Shown here: piece by piece, positions 1 through 10,035 of the stretch
Layout of the letters: the number at the start of each line of letters is the position of its first letter
How positions within the stretch are numbered: the first letter of the stretch is position 1
DNA from: Bedellia somnulentella
Taxonomy: Eukaryota > Arthropoda > Insecta > Lepidoptera > Bedelliidae
NCBI GenBank assembly: GCA_963576735.1
Contig: OY755173.1
Location: 9,952,873 to 10,016,872, forward strand
Direction: 5' to 3'
DNA length: 64,000 nucleotides
Program-made: the position numbers and the translations under genes
The notes under the pieces: generated by a model
What the model was told of the DNA's origin: nothing
What the model saw: only the letters and a program-made list of their open reading frames with translations
Database searches by the model: none

Positions 1-1151
1 TTATATTGTTGAAGTTATCGCAGAGGCACCTCAACATGGCAGTGCATTTTGTCGCCTGGGGTGCAAAGTACTTAACTCGGTACAGAATTTGAGTTGACTT
101 TAAGTCAACATATATACATAATTATATAAAAATAAAATTAAACTTTTGAGGATGTATATTATACGAGTATTTGCTAGAAGTTTAATATTGGAAACATCTG
201 AAAATTGTTTACCTGAGTGTTTTATAATGCTCAAAATTCTTTAAAGTTTCACTGTAAAATATAAAAACATAGATGTAACATTTTAAACATTTTGAATTTC
301 ACGTTATAATTAGTTCCAGAGTTAGGTAAGCTTCAAACTTTAACCTTTTCGTTATTTTTGCTTTTGTCAGGTCTGATATCAAAGTTTTTAATTATAACGT
401 TCAAAATACCGCATGTTTATTGCAAAGTTGGTTTCCCTAAGTTATGTAGTTTCGGCTTAGCTTAATTTTAGGTTCTTCTTCAACAAACACAATTAACTCG
501 AAAAGTTTAAAAAAACTGTTTTATTTTATCACATAGGAGATTTTCAGGTAATTTCGGGGCGATATAGTTAGAGACCAATCAGCCATCTCCAAAACACCCT
601 TTATCTATCTTTTCTCCACTCAGCTTCCTAAAATGGTTAAGATTTCAATTCTGAAGCTCCGACTATCTTTTTAGTATATTATTTATGTTAGTGTATTGTT
701 ATTTATGTCAGTCAGACATCGTAATGCAACAATATAAACTCGTTGCACAGTTTTACTACATTATAAAATACAAAACTGTTACCTATACTATAGCCAAAAA
801 TCTATTTGAAAATTATGTCTCAGTCCCAAATTATTTGGCAGTCGAAAATGCTTCAAAGGTATGCAAATTTCAACAGAGAATGTCGACCAGTAAGTTCATC
901 GGAGCAATTTCCATGTCTAACAATGTTCTGTGGTTGGCCACCGGAGACGCTAGCTTGGGTATAATTTATCAATGAGATTGATTTATACCAGCTTAGTTGA
1001 GGAATAGTGAGAAATTGATTAATTAAATTTTCGCAACAACGTTTATTTATCGTTTTGTAATTTTACTGCTCTGATAAACTCTTTATGCTAGTAATATTTG
1101 ATGTGAGAATATAAACTAAGAGCATTTGTTACGTTAGTTATATAGTTGTCG
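1..1151. other. AT-rich region, no supported gene
   Basis: I see no recognisable coding or repeat family here. A 96-codon open frame at 685-975 has no homology I recognise and no convincing splice context. A short open stretch at 1-105 is too small to judge. Confidence 0.5.
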
Positions 1152-1682
1152 TGGCCATATCGTAGAATTGAACACATCATGAAATGATCGATCATTTCAT
1201 AAAATCGTCAACGTTTCACGATTTTGTCATCCACGTTTGGCCAGATCGTAGAAATAGGAAGACCTGTGAAATGTAATCCAAACTCTACGGTTTTTTATCA
1301 TATTGCTTAGTTTTTTCGTAATTTGCAAAGTACTCGAAAACTCTTTTGTTTTCAGTTTTTTCGTCGCTTCATAATTAATTATAAACTTTTTTACTGCGAG
1401 AAACAACACTTTTACCAGCGGCCGCCATATTCACACATAAACAAAGCGTTTTCAGTGCCTCTACCGGTAATTAACTACTTTAAGATAGGACAAAATAATC
1501 TTAACCATTACATGAAGAGACCGCGCGTTTAGTTGCCCATATCGAGAAACGATTTCTTATCATTGATCTGCCCAAACCACATCACGATGTGGCCAATAAA
1601 CAGTTGAACATTTCATGAAATACGACTATTTCATGAAATGATTGATCATTTCATGATGTGTTGAAATTTACGATATAGCCAT
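1152..1682. mobile_element. M1 MITE with palindromic TTTCATGAAA motifs
   Basis: The two ends are inverted copies of about 50 bp. They begin TGGCCATATCGTA and run through ACATCATGAAATGATC, itself part of a palindrome. More TTTCATGAAA and TTTCACGA motifs lie inside. TTGTC occurs just outside both ends (1145-1149 and 1682-1686) and may be a short target duplication. No transposase frame is present, so it is non-autonomous. The superfamily cannot be assigned. Confidence 0.65.
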
Positions 1683-2208
1683 TGTCATAGCATAATGTAT
1701 TTTTTGTAAATGTTTCAAACATTATCATTTACTGAGCTCAAAATAAAATTATAGTCACGAATAGATCGTTTCACGTGATATGATAGAAAAAAGAAATATC
1801 AATTGAACATTTATTAAAAACATAATTTGATTAATTGAGATTTACAATACCTTATACCTTATTTTCTAATTTATATCTCCATTCATTATATGATCTCTTT
1901 TGCCGACTTGTTTATAGGCTGTAAGAGTATGTACTTTATGTTACTGAACAAGAAAACATAGTACCGTTATTCATCATAACCTTTTTTGTGGCTGGGCTGA
2001 AGCGTATGTGTCCCAGCAGGCCTCTCACGCTTCAAACTTTTTTTTTAATCGATCGCTCGTATAAATGATCGCGATGAACCACACAATTTCAAATTTACAT
2101 TACACATAATTAATACAAACATTCAACTTGATGCGAATTAATGGAACCTCGCATTTCTAAATTGACGTGACAATGGGTAGTATGTAAATTATCTATTGTT
2201 ATTAACAA

Positions 2209-2220
<12 letters not shown>
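1683..2220. other. AT-rich spacer
   Basis: No gene or recognised repeat. A small imperfect hairpin around 1996-2036 (GCTGAAGCGT / ACGCTTCA) is the only structure noticed. Confidence 0.4.
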
Positions 2221-2239
<19 letters not shown>

Positions 2240-2320
2240 CTCACGGCTATAATTCCCTAGAAGGGTTAGCCAGAGCTAAGGAACTATAAATTCCTCAGCC
2301 ACTTTTATAAAAATTTTAAG
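2221..2320 (-). mobile_element. S1 3' fragment
   Basis: On the minus strand this carries the S1 3' half: the block before AATTCCTTAGCTC, the sequence CTAGGGAATTATAGCCGTGAG and a (TATG)n tail at the 2221 end. The 5' half is missing. It abuts T element T1. Confidence 0.75.
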
Positions 2321-2580
2321 AATAAATAAAGGAAAGAAACATTTCGACACAGGCGGAAATCGAACCCGCGACCTCGGGTTATACGCCCCCGTCGCTCTGC
2401 CAATTGAGCTACCGTGTCAATGGCTACCAGCGCGAAATTCTTCGATCCTTTGTTTCTTTTACACGTTTAAGTAGTGTTTGCGTTTCCTACCTCCGAATTA
2501 GTAAAAATTCGGCGTTCCTATACCTGAGGCCGCGGGTTCGATTCCCGCCTGTGTCCAAATTTTTCTTTCCTTTATTTATT
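2321..2580 (-). mobile_element. T element T1, tRNA-like with long inverted repeats
   Basis: The outer ~58 bp are inverted copies (2321-2378 and 2523-2580). Both contain AAAGGAAAGAAA, the acceptor strand GACACAGGCGG and the T-arm ATCGAACCCGCG. A complete tRNA-like sequence lies in the left part on the minus strand. The right arm repeats only its 3' half in the opposite sense. Related copies are at 12588-12785 and 58535-58761, and all are flanked on one side by ACATGAGGWTTTCATG. The sequence family shows box A and box B promoters but no coding capacity. Confidence 0.75.
2346..2418 (-). pseudogene. tRNA-like sequence in T1
   Basis: On the minus strand it reads GACACGGTAGCTCAATTGGC (acceptor, then box A) and later GGGTTCGATTTCC (box B). 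Acceptor and T-arm can pair. The anticodon arm is irregular, with an enlarged loop around GGCGTATAA, and lacks the usual U33 context, so it is unlikely to be a working tRNA. Confidence 0.6.
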
Positions 2581-2752
2581 AGTAATGACATGAGGTTTTC
2601 ATGAATAAAAAGATTTAAAATATCTATTGTTATGTTACATCTGTGGTGCCTTCTGGTGTCATCTGTCGATCTAAATCTTTCTAGAAACTACAAAAATACA
2701 TTTTAGTTTTAAAACATTATTTTAGGATGATCATCATTTCCCCGTCATCGTT

Positions 2753-2974
2753 CAGCACTACCTCGTTTCTTCCCGCGGCTGTACGTAAGAGGCGACCAAA
2801 AGGGTATTGGAGCTATTAAATAGAGATTTAGGCAATGGGGTTTGAGACCCATCACCAACAACCTTTATTTTAACATCTTTTCCCTACGCAACTTCGAAAA
2901 GTTGGCTGAAGAAAATCTAATTCCTTAGCTCAGACTACCATTTCTAGGGATATAAGTGAGTATATGTATGTATG
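2753..2974 (+). mobile_element. S1 copy, slightly 5' truncated
   Basis: It matches S1 from CACTACC through GAGACCCATCACCAACAACC and TTAGCTC to GTGAGTATATGTATGTATG. The first ~25 bp are absent and the copy is moderately diverged (TATAAGTGAG for TATAGCCGTGAG). Confidence 0.75.
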
Positions 2975-3370
2975 AACATCATTAGTACTAACATTCTGTC
3001 CACATGTCTGCACACTTAAACGTTGAAAAGTTTTTGTGTGGTTCATTTATCAAAGCACTAACGATTAAGGAAAACATCGCTATAGAATACACACAGCTCA
3101 GTTTAACTGAGTTATATGTATAGAGTGACGAAAAGGTTTTCCTTCTTTTCCTTGTACTCCAACGATAAACTTCTGATTCTGAAAAAACTAATAAATATAC
3201 AAAATTTAATGTTGGTAATTTAGTTTTTTTTTTTAAGAGCTTGTAATACCAAACCATGTGTAGTTCTTAAAAATAATCATTGTTTATAATTATTATTTTT
3301 TTATCTGGCTCTTATTCTGTCGATAGTCACATGTTTAAACTGTTGGGTAACCGAAGTCTTAAAAATAAAA
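2975..3370. other. AT-rich spacer
   Basis: No supported feature. Open frames here show no recognisable protein. Confidence 0.4.
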
Positions 3371-3430
3371 TATACATATACTCACGGCTATAAATCCGTA
3401 AAAGGGGTAGCAAGAGTTTAGTAATTGTTC
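3371..3430 (-). mobile_element. S1 3' fragment
   Basis: ATACTCACGGCTATAAATCC followed by AAAAGGGGTAGC is the minus-strand S1 3' end. Only about 60 bp remain. Confidence 0.7.
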
Positions 3431-3855
3431 ATAATAAATTTGAAGTTGTCAAAGAAATTAGTCAAACCTAATCTCCATAGGGAAGGTATAAGTGGTATTG
3501 TGGTGGACTCCATTTTGTCATCAAATCGGGATAAATATTGCATCCATTCCGCATTCTGTGCGTAATATTTTTTCTTCGAAACCGTTTTTTTTTTTTTTAA
3601 TTCCCCAAAGATTAGCTCCGTGGCAATTCTCAGCCAAACTTGGTTTATTTAAACAATTTGTATTCATTACGCCGCCGTATTATGCTTTTGGAGTTTCTTC
3701 GTCTGGTCTGAAATGGAACAAAGTAATTCTTTGGCTTATGACTACCAAGTACCGTAATTATTTTCGTGTTGGCTCTTACAGCACACTCACGCGTCCGTCT
3801 TATTTTTAATTATTTTCACATATTATTTTAAAGCAAACTACGGCTGTTAGCTAAC
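3431..3855. other. spacer with unsupported 105-codon frame
   Basis: A frame at 3492-3809 is open but has phenylalanine-rich, low-complexity content and resembles nothing I know. Treated as chance. Confidence 0.4.
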
Positions 3856-4140
3856 ATATCTTGGGTCGGGCCTACACCCACTTCTCTTTTCTTAAGCCAT
3901 ATGTGTAGTTAATTTATCTTGGTTTTAAAGGTGAGGAAAAATATCGTGAAGAAACTTCGGCGGAGTACTTAATCATTTGACAGTGTATTCGTGTGAAACG
4001 GCAACAGGCCTGCTCCTTATCACGTGAGTACACTGTAAGCAAAGTGTGGTTAATCTAAACACCAGGTGACAATGCAACCTATGTATGGAAGTATTAGTTC
4101 CTCTGCCATCCCTCCGGAGAAATACAGCATGAACGCTTCA
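3856..4140 (+). mobile_element. S2 copy, diverged
   Basis: It follows the S2 body: GGGTCGGGCCTACACC, then TATGTGTAGTTAATTTATC, the GTGACAGTGTATTCG-type block, AGGCCTGC, ATCACGTGAGTACACTG, and the end block CTCTGCCATCCC to CATGAACGC. The tRNA head is almost wholly lost. Confidence 0.75.
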
Positions 4141-4276
4141 GACTTGAGTCTTTGGGTTATTTTTAGACTAAGTTTGTGCCTCAGCGAAATCCTCTTTATT
4201 TTTTTTTCATCTCAGACCAGTAAAAGAGCAAGCTGTGCAAATATTTACAATTTTATTTCTACCATCTTGACCCCTA

Positions 4277-4612
4277 TAAACTTCCAAACGTAGCTGAGGG
4301 ATTTCTAGCCCTGAAGCTTTGGCTACCTTCTTTTGGGATTTATACATACATACATACGCTCACGGCTATAAATCCCTTAACGGGGTAGCCAGAGCTTTGG
4401 AATGAAAAAATCATCAGCCACTTTTGTAGGTTCATTGGGGAAAAAATGGTAATAATAAATGTTTTTGGTGACGGGTCTCCAATCGCCCAAAAACCACTGA
4501 AAAAGCACCTATACCCTCAGTCGCCTCTTACGATCACCCACAGGTAGTAAGGGGTAGTGTTATTCTAAGCCGACACTACACTTTTGGGATTTGTAGCCGT
4601 GAGTATGAATGT
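4277..4612 (+). mobile_element. S1 3' fragment split by an antiparallel S1
   Basis: The plus-strand S1 3' end runs from ACTTCCAAACGTAGCTGAGG to CTTTTGGGATTT (4277-4341). It resumes as TGTAGCCGTGAGTATGAATG (4593-4612) after the inserted minus-strand S1. The rejoined halves give the normal S1 3' end. Confidence 0.75.
4342..4580 (-). mobile_element. S1 copy with 12 bp target duplication
   Basis: Full S1 on the minus strand, 239 bp, with a (TATG)n tail at the 4342 end and TGTAGTGTCGGCTTAGAATA at the 4580 end. CTTTTGGGATTT flanks both sides (4330-4341 and 4581-4592), a clear target-site duplication. It belongs to the subfamily with AATAATAAATG and GACGGGTCTCC. Confidence 0.9.
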
Positions 4613-4648
4613 GATGAGAGTGAGTAAGTAGTTCAGAAGTGTTTGTAT

Positions 4649-5468
4649 GTATATGTTGCAGGGATATGATAAAAATGGGGATTTGGTCAATTCCCTAAGG
4701 GAGTTGATCAAATCACGGAGGATGTTAAAATAACAACACGATTTTACCTTTTCCCTAAACAAATCTAGTGAATTGAACAAATCCCTAAATTGGTTCAGTG
4801 GAATGACAAAAATAAGATATACCTTCACAGGGGGGGTGCAGGGGGGTAGAGCCCCCCTGCTTGGGGGGGTCGGGGGGCGAAAGCCCCCTGCAGACAATGA
4901 AAAATTAGGTCACATTTAGTTAGGTTAGGTTAGGTTAGATTATGTATAAAACGAGCGAGCGTAGCGCAGCGGAGCGAGCACCTAAATGCCTGAATTGAAC
5001 AAATCCCTAAAATAAGTAGTATACCCCGCCCCCCGTCCTCTATATGTAGCAAGCTGCAAGCAAGCAAGTATGGCATATAAGCATGCATCAGGCATTTAGG
5101 TGCTCGCTCCGCTGCGCTACGCTCGCTCGTTTTATACATAATCTAACCTAACCTAACCTAACTAAGTGTGACCTAATTTTTCTTTGTCTGCAGGGGGCTT
5201 TCGCCCCCCGACCCCCCCAAGCAGGGGGGCTCTGCCCCCCTGCACCCCCCCTATGTAGGTATATCTTACCAAATAAATCTTTAAAATACCACTGTAATAT
5301 TATTTTTGTCATTCCACTAAACCAATTTAGGGATTTGTTCAATTCACTAGATTTGTTTAGGGAAAAGATAAAATCGTGTTGTTATTTTAACATCCTCCGT
5401 GATTTGATCAACTCCCTTAGGGAATTGACCAAATCCCCATTTTTATCATATCGCTGCGACATATATAC
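4649..5468. mobile_element. GC-rich foldback element with TTAGG units
   Basis: Two arms, about 4649-4990 and 5092-5468, are inverted copies around a ~100 bp centre. Each arm holds, from outside in, ATATGATAAAAATGGGGATT, a nested palindrome on TCAATTCCCTAAGGGAGTTGA, an AATCTAGTGAATTGAACAAA block, a long G/C tract with CCCCCTGCTTGGGGGGGTC, and three TTAGG units (4920-4934, mirrored at 5147-5161). An inner CGAGCGAGCGTAGCGCAGCG block is also mirrored. No transposase is seen. No direct target duplication was found. It sits exactly at the end of an RTE fragment. Confidence 0.8.
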
Positions 5469-5862
5469 CTATTGGGTCTCGGCCAAGAACTCTCCGATGA
5501 AGCTCTTGAAAGATAATATTTGAACCATACATCCCATTCCTTTTCCAAATACTGCTTGTAGGTACACCCCAAACTTTGTCATTAGTTTCATTACTCACTC
5601 TTTTAATCAGTACCTTTGCATACAGTGTACCGATAATGCTGATTCGGTACATTGTATGCAAAGGTTATTCATTCCTTTCCTCCTCCTTTTCTTTATCTAA
5701 AGGCACAATCACCGCCTTGCACTAGCCTTTTGTTATTTCATTTGATTTCATTGCCTAAATTATTTCTTCCATGCTAATCTCACTATCACAAAAGTCACCC
5801 ATTGCTTTGTTCCAATCAACATTTCTGCCGGTTGACGAAGAAATAGGGTTGAGTGGCTGAAA
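5469..5862 (-). pseudogene. RTE-clade reverse transcriptase fragment
   Basis: Minus-strand frames carry NVDWNKAMGDFCDSEISMEE (about 5760-5850) and then GTLYAKVLIKRVSNETNDKV and IFQELHRRVLGRD. These align with the better RTE fragment at 56216-57040 (NVDWNGEMGEFSNSEISMDE, GKLYAKVLIERVMNETDEKI, IFSLRSITEKFLAKNQ). A stretch between the two blocks is deleted and frames are broken. It covers the linker and first reverse transcriptase motifs only. Confidence 0.8.
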
Positions 5863-5985
5863 ATTATACCCATCATTAACAACTGTTTTACTATTTTTTC
5901 CCCACTCAACTTTCAAAACTAGCTGTAGTATTTTTAGAGTTGGGAGTTTTAGCAATTTATGTATGGTAATGTGATTTTATCTTCT
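5863..5985 (+). mobile_element. S1 internal fragment, diverged
   Basis: CCCATCATTAACAACTG, TTTTTTCCCCACTCAACTTTC, AGCTGTAG and TTGGGAGTTTTAGCAATTTA follow the S1 middle and 3' order. Both ends are lost. Confidence 0.45.
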
Positions 5986-5998
5986 TTGCTAACTTAAA

Positions 5999-6823
5999 TT
6001 ACTTATTTATTTATTTATATGAGAAACAAACGGTACACAATATTTTAAATAAGATAAAAATACAGAGAAGTTCTTGACCTATAAAGTTTCTACCAATTGT
6101 TATACAGACGATACAGAAAAACGCAAATTAAAATAACTATTGAAAACAAAAAAACAATTATACATCAGTTGTAATATGGATAATTTATACAGATGAAATT
6201 AAGTAAGTTAAATGAATTATATTGTTATTCCCACCAGACCAAGCAAACACTACAAGATTACAAAATATGCATAGAGATTTTAGGAAATAATGTTAACAAT
6301 ATTTTATGATAATAAAATATACCTCAATAAGATACTTACTTTTCAAGGTTAAAAATACATAAATTAATAATATATAAGATAATTATGAATGTAAGTACTT
6401 TAAATACATACTTTAATAATAAATATAACAGAATAAGTCAATATATAAATATAATAAATAAATATAAATTCAAATAATTAATTAAGAGAAAATTGTATGA
6501 CTCAAACATTTAGGGTCGATCGGCTGATTCAACAAACTCTCACTGTTTACAAAAGTTCTTAAATTGAGTTAATGATAAATTGAAAATGTCAGCTTCGGAA
6601 AATTTTATATTGTAAGAAATAATAGCACGGGAAATAAATGTGTTGGTGGCATAATTAGTCTTAAGAGATGGTGTATGGAATGTGAATGAGTTTCTAGTGT
6701 TGTAGGACGGACATCTGAAGAATGTGAAATCATCTGAATTACGATGAAGTATATAAATAAAAAAAATCTCTCGTAGATAAAATTTAATTGTTGATTCATA
6801 CAATTTATTGTAATACATTAGGT
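5999..6823 (-). mobile_element. 3' end of a CR1/Jockey-group LINE
   Basis: On the minus strand a C-terminal LINE coding stretch is followed by an AT-rich 3' region and an (AATA)n tail at 5999-6025. The 5' part is missing. It lies immediately downstream, in the same sense, of the candidate host exon at 6845-7201 and may supply its AATAAA signal (6809-6804 on the minus strand). Confidence 0.65.
6540..6818 (-). pseudogene. LINE ORF2 C-terminal remnant
   Basis: About 92 codons include SYNTRNSFTFHTPSLKTNYA and end FNLSLTQFKNFCKQ. The order Y-TR...P...T...SFISR...I...FK.. is the usual extreme C-terminus of CR1/Jockey-type LINE proteins, beyond the reverse transcriptase. No catalytic motif is present. 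It cannot encode a functional enzyme. Confidence 0.65.
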
Positions 6824-6844
6824 TAAAAATTCATGTAATTTTAA

Positions 6845-7201
6845 CTATCCGATTGAGTACGACCTTTTAAAAGTGTAACGCCGACTTCTACAAAATTTTC
6901 GCTTATATTTTCTTCTTGGAGGGAACAATTTGCAAGCAATTAAATTCTTGTTTTCACTTTTGAAATCTTGTGAGTACATCACTGGGTCATAATCTTCTAA
7001 CAATTCATCGTTAATAAGGATTATTGGTTTAATCAGCTTTTGGTTTCTCTCTACTTTGTGCTCTTTGGTATTATTTGGAATTTCTATAATGTGGCCATGC
7101 ATTGAAGATCGGGGAGAATCATCTCTGATCCCAGGATTTGCAATACTCATAGAGATTCTTTCTTCCTGAGCTGCTGCTAAAGCTAGCTCTGCATCCAGCA
7201 A
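6845..7201 (-). CDS. candidate terminal exon of a host gene
   Basis: A 118-codon minus-strand frame starts immediately after a good splice acceptor, TTATTTCAG/TTGCTGG, preceded by a T-rich tract. It starts in phase 0 and runs to a TAG stop. The product is hydrophilic: an acidic-alanine start (LLDAELALAAAQEE), a central Ser/Arg/His stretch and a basic C-terminus (RRKYKRKFCRSRRYTFKR). An AATAAA lies ~40 bp downstream. I do not recognise the family. It joins in phase with the minus-strand exon at 18945-19127, so it could be the cytoplasmic tail of that membrane protein. A domesticated transposon exon is an alternative. Confidence 0.4.
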   Translation of the reverse strand: MLDAELALAAAQEERISMSIANPGIRDDSPRSSMHGHIIEIPNNTKEHKVERNQKLIKPIILINDELLEDYDPVMYSQDFKSENKNLIACKLFPPRRKYKRKFCRSRRYTFKRSYSIG

Positions 7202-8103
7202 CTGAAATAATAATAAGGTGATTGAAATAACTATTGTCTAACAATTCTCAGTCCTTTAATGGATGTTTTTTAATTTGAAGAAAAGACATATTATCTAACT
7301 GCAAAAGAACTTGGCAAGATCATAAACGATTCCTCTGCCACATTTGTTACTACACAGGGTGGAAACATTATGAGAATATCAATAAGCTCCAGTTCTAGCC
7401 CTACGTACGCGAACAACGAACATGAACAATAATAAAATTAAAACCTAAATAAATTTATTTACGATCTGAGAGTGTATCTGCACTGGACCATTACTTTAAT
7501 ACTGTACTAGTTGATAAACGATAAATTTTAAACAACTTTAATAAGAACAGAATAGCAAAGCATCGAACTAATGTATTTATGTCGTCATAAAATACGTTTC
7601 TGTAGTTAAAATACGCGTTGTTAATATACCACAAAGCAATCGTAAAATGAAACCAACGCAAAACAAATTGGAAACATAAAATTAAACAAAATTCATACAT
7701 CAGTAAAAGAAACCAAACATTATATATATTGGTGTGATTTTAAGTAATCATTGATTAATTAGAAACCATTTTGATAGACCAATGAGCAACCGTGAAAACT
7801 CAGTGGGTAGAGCACCTATAACATACTAAATTTTATAAAAAATATATTATGAAACTACTCTGAGGCTAAATATACATTTTGGAAAATTAGATGAGTACAT
7901 ATAATCTAACGCTAATTTACATAAACACTTGAGAAGTCATAAAATCTTCTTCAAAAGAACACCATTATCAAACCCTGGTTCCCTTATCACTTTACACTCG
8001 AACAAATTAATCACCAAACGAAATTAAGTCACAAAATTAACTGACCATAAAAAATAACTATAAATTAATAGACAAGTTTAACTCTTAATCATTTTATACA
8101 TCA
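7202..8103. other. AT-rich sequence, possible intron
   Basis: No gene seen. AACTCAGTGGGTAGAGCACC at about 7798-7817 resembles the box A part of an S2 head, but nothing else of S2 follows. Confidence 0.4.
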
Positions 8104-8228
8104 CTAGCAGCCCGTCCCGGCTTCGCTCGGGCATAAATTATCAATAACATTTTGTTTTTTATTTTATTACATGTATTATTATTTTAATATATATTTTTTT
8201 AAGTTTTAAGCTATGTTATATTTTTTTG

Positions 8229-8468
8229 CTGTGTAGTGTCGGCTTAGAATAGCACTACCCCATTTCTTCCGGTGGGTGTACGTAAGAGGCGACTAACGGT
8301 TTTGGGGCTTTTGAGGGATTTTTGGGCGATGCGGTTGGAGACCCATCACCAACAACCTTTATTTCACCATCTTTTCCCCACACAACTTCCAAAAGTGGCT
8401 GAGGAATTTCTGATTCCTTAGCTCTGGCTACCCCTTCTAGGGATTTATAGCCGTGAGTATATGTATGT
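8229..8468 (+). mobile_element. S1 copy with 16 bp target duplication
   Basis: Full-length S1, 240 bp, starting CTGTGTAGTGTCGGCTTAG. ATGTTATATTTTTTTG flanks both sides (8213-8228 and 8469-8484). It is the founder of the tandem array that follows. Confidence 0.9.
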
Positions 8469-8542
8469 ATGTTATATTTTTTTGTATTTATATTTAGATA
8501 TATTTTTTTATTTTTTTTATTTTTCATAATGAGTAATTACAT

Positions 8543-8771
8543 AGAATAGCACTACCCCGTTTCTACCGATGGGTGTACGTAAGAGGCGACTAACGGTATT
8601 GGGGCTTTTAAGGGATTTTTGGGCGATGCGGCTGGAGACCCATCACCAACAACCTTTAATTTACCATCCTTTCCCCACTCAATTTTCCAAATGTGGCTGA
8701 GGAATTTCTGATTCCTTAGCTCTGGCTACCCCTTCTAGGGATTTATAGCCGTGAGTATATGTATGTATGTA
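8543..8771 (+). mobile_element. S1, second tandem unit
   Basis: S1 without its first ~18 bp, made by segmental duplication rather than a new insertion: it is preceded by duplicated spacer, not by a target repeat. Confidence 0.85.
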
Positions 8772-8846
8772 TGTTATATTTTTTTGTATTTATATTTAGA
8801 TATATTTTTTTATTTTTTTTATTTTTCATAATGAGTAATTACATAG

Positions 8847-9050
8847 AATAGCACTACCACGTTTCTACCGATGGGTGTACGTAAGAGGCGACTAACGGTA
8901 TTGGGGCTTTTAAGGGATTTTTGGGCGATGCGGCTGGAGACCCATCACCAACAACCTTTACTTTACCATCCTTTCCCCACTCAATTTTACTTCTACTACT
9001 TCTACAACTTCTAGGGATTAATAGCCGTGAGTATATGTATGTATGTATGT
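8847..9050 (+). mobile_element. S1, third tandem unit, internally deleted
   Basis: Matches unit 2 to CCCCACTCAATTTTAC, then replaces the CCAAAAGTGGCTGAGG...TGGCTACC block with a short ACTTCTACTACTTCT-like stretch before AGGGATTAATAGCCGTGAG. Confidence 0.8.
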
Positions 9051-9079
9051 ATGAGTAATTATATCAAAAGCCCTTCAAT

Positions 9080-9391
9080 TTATAGAGTTAGAGCTTCCCT
9101 GTAAACAATATTTGACGTTGTTGTATTTTGGGGCAGCAAAATAAATTGATGTTCAGGAGCTCCCACCCGCGACAGGCCAACGTACAGTTGACCGTGAGTA
9201 AAACAATTCTTTCGCAGGTCAATCCCTACTAATTTGAAGGTTTGGCCTTGGGACTTATTAATTGTTAAAGCAAAAGATGTTTTAACCGGAAATTGTAGCC
9301 GTTTAAATGGAATTGGCAGATCAGTTGGGATCATCGGTATCCTCGGTATATGAGCTAATTGACCGGCTGCTGGGCCAGTGGTAATAGTCAC
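9080..9391 (-). pseudogene. Helitron Pif1-like helicase, C-terminal fragment
   Basis: About 103 codons hold FALTINKSQGQTF and HGQLYVGLSRV, the last two helicase motifs (V and VI) of the Pif1/RecD-type helicase fused to Rep in Helitron transposases. The Rep nuclease and Walker motifs are missing. In the intact family the protein nicks and unwinds DNA for rolling-circle transposition. This relic cannot. Confidence 0.85.
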
Positions 9392-10035
9392 TACAATTAA
9401 ATTTTGCTTTAACTCTTTGATAAGCAGCCTCCCGTACCCCTTCGTGACGCCTGCAACAACTTACTATGCATAGCGGAGTTTTACCTATTTTTTTAATTCG
9501 AGATAACTTTCGAATGGAATGTTTGAATCGAATAATTCAAAAAGTAATATAAGGGTATTGAAGTAGTCTGAAATAATATATACGTTTTTTTATAAGGATT
9601 AGATAGGTACAAATAAAGAGCCTTTTCTAAAGCAGGATTTTAATTTAATTTTTAAATAATTTTATATAATGACGCTTGTTGTGAGATAACTATAATAGTT
9701 AGAGACATGCTGTCGGGGCATTTTTTTTAGATAATGATGTGTTCTATAAAATTGTAGCACATAATTTTATTCTATTGTCAATAGTTTTCGCAGCGCACGC
9801 GATGTAAGGATTTTTTTTGGTATTTCTTTAACACCTTGGGTTACATTTTTGAAGTTTACGTAAGGATCCCTAATTTTTTTGAAAATAAAATATAGCCTAT
9901 GTCACTCGGGAATAGTGTAGCATCAAAACAGTGAAAGAATTTTTCAAATCCGCCCAGTAGTTTTGGAGCCTATTCAATTCAAACAAACAAACAAACAAAA
10001 AATCAAACCTTTCCTCTTTATAATATTAGTATAGA

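Larger units (their letters stand above)
8247..9050 (+). repeat. tandem triplication of S1 plus AT-rich flank
   Basis: Units begin at AGAATAGCACTACC at 8247, 8543 and 8847 (periods 296 and 304 bp). Units 1 and 2 contain the same AT-rich spacer ending AATGAGTAATTACAT, which is host Helitron sequence next to the S1 insertion. Units 2 and 3 share CTACCGATGGG and GCGGCTGGAG, unlike unit 1, so 2 and 3 split most recently. Unit 3 has lost part of the S1 3' region and the spacer. Confidence 0.85.
8104..10035 (-). mobile_element. Helitron with decayed helicase
   Basis: Read on the minus strand it starts TCTATACTAATATTATAAAG after a host A. It ends with a hairpin (GCCCGAGCGAAGCCGGGAC), then GGGCTGCTAG before a host T. 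These are the Helitron rules: 5' TC, 3' hairpin plus CTRR, insertion between A and T, no target duplication. The 5' region has (TTTG)n and the motifs usual in this family. A Pif1-like helicase C-terminus survives at 9080-9391. An S1 copy inserted near the 3' end was later tandemly amplified. Confidence 0.85.

Noticed and set aside
685..975. 96-codon plus-strand frame
   Set aside because: No recognisable domain, no convincing splice sites, AT-rich composition like the flanks.
2346..2418. Functional tRNA gene
   Set aside because: Anticodon arm is irregular and the sequence is part of a repeated T element.
3492..3809. 105-codon frame
   Set aside because: Low-complexity, unrelated to any family I know; crosses a poly-T tract.
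4915..4940. True telomere or interstitial telomere array
   Set aside because: Only three TTAGG units, mirrored by the foldback arm, so part of that element.
7491..7700. 69-codon minus frame
   Set aside because: No support beyond being open.
8229..9050. Three independent S1 insertions
   Set aside because: Shared non-S1 flank and missing target duplications show tandem duplication instead.
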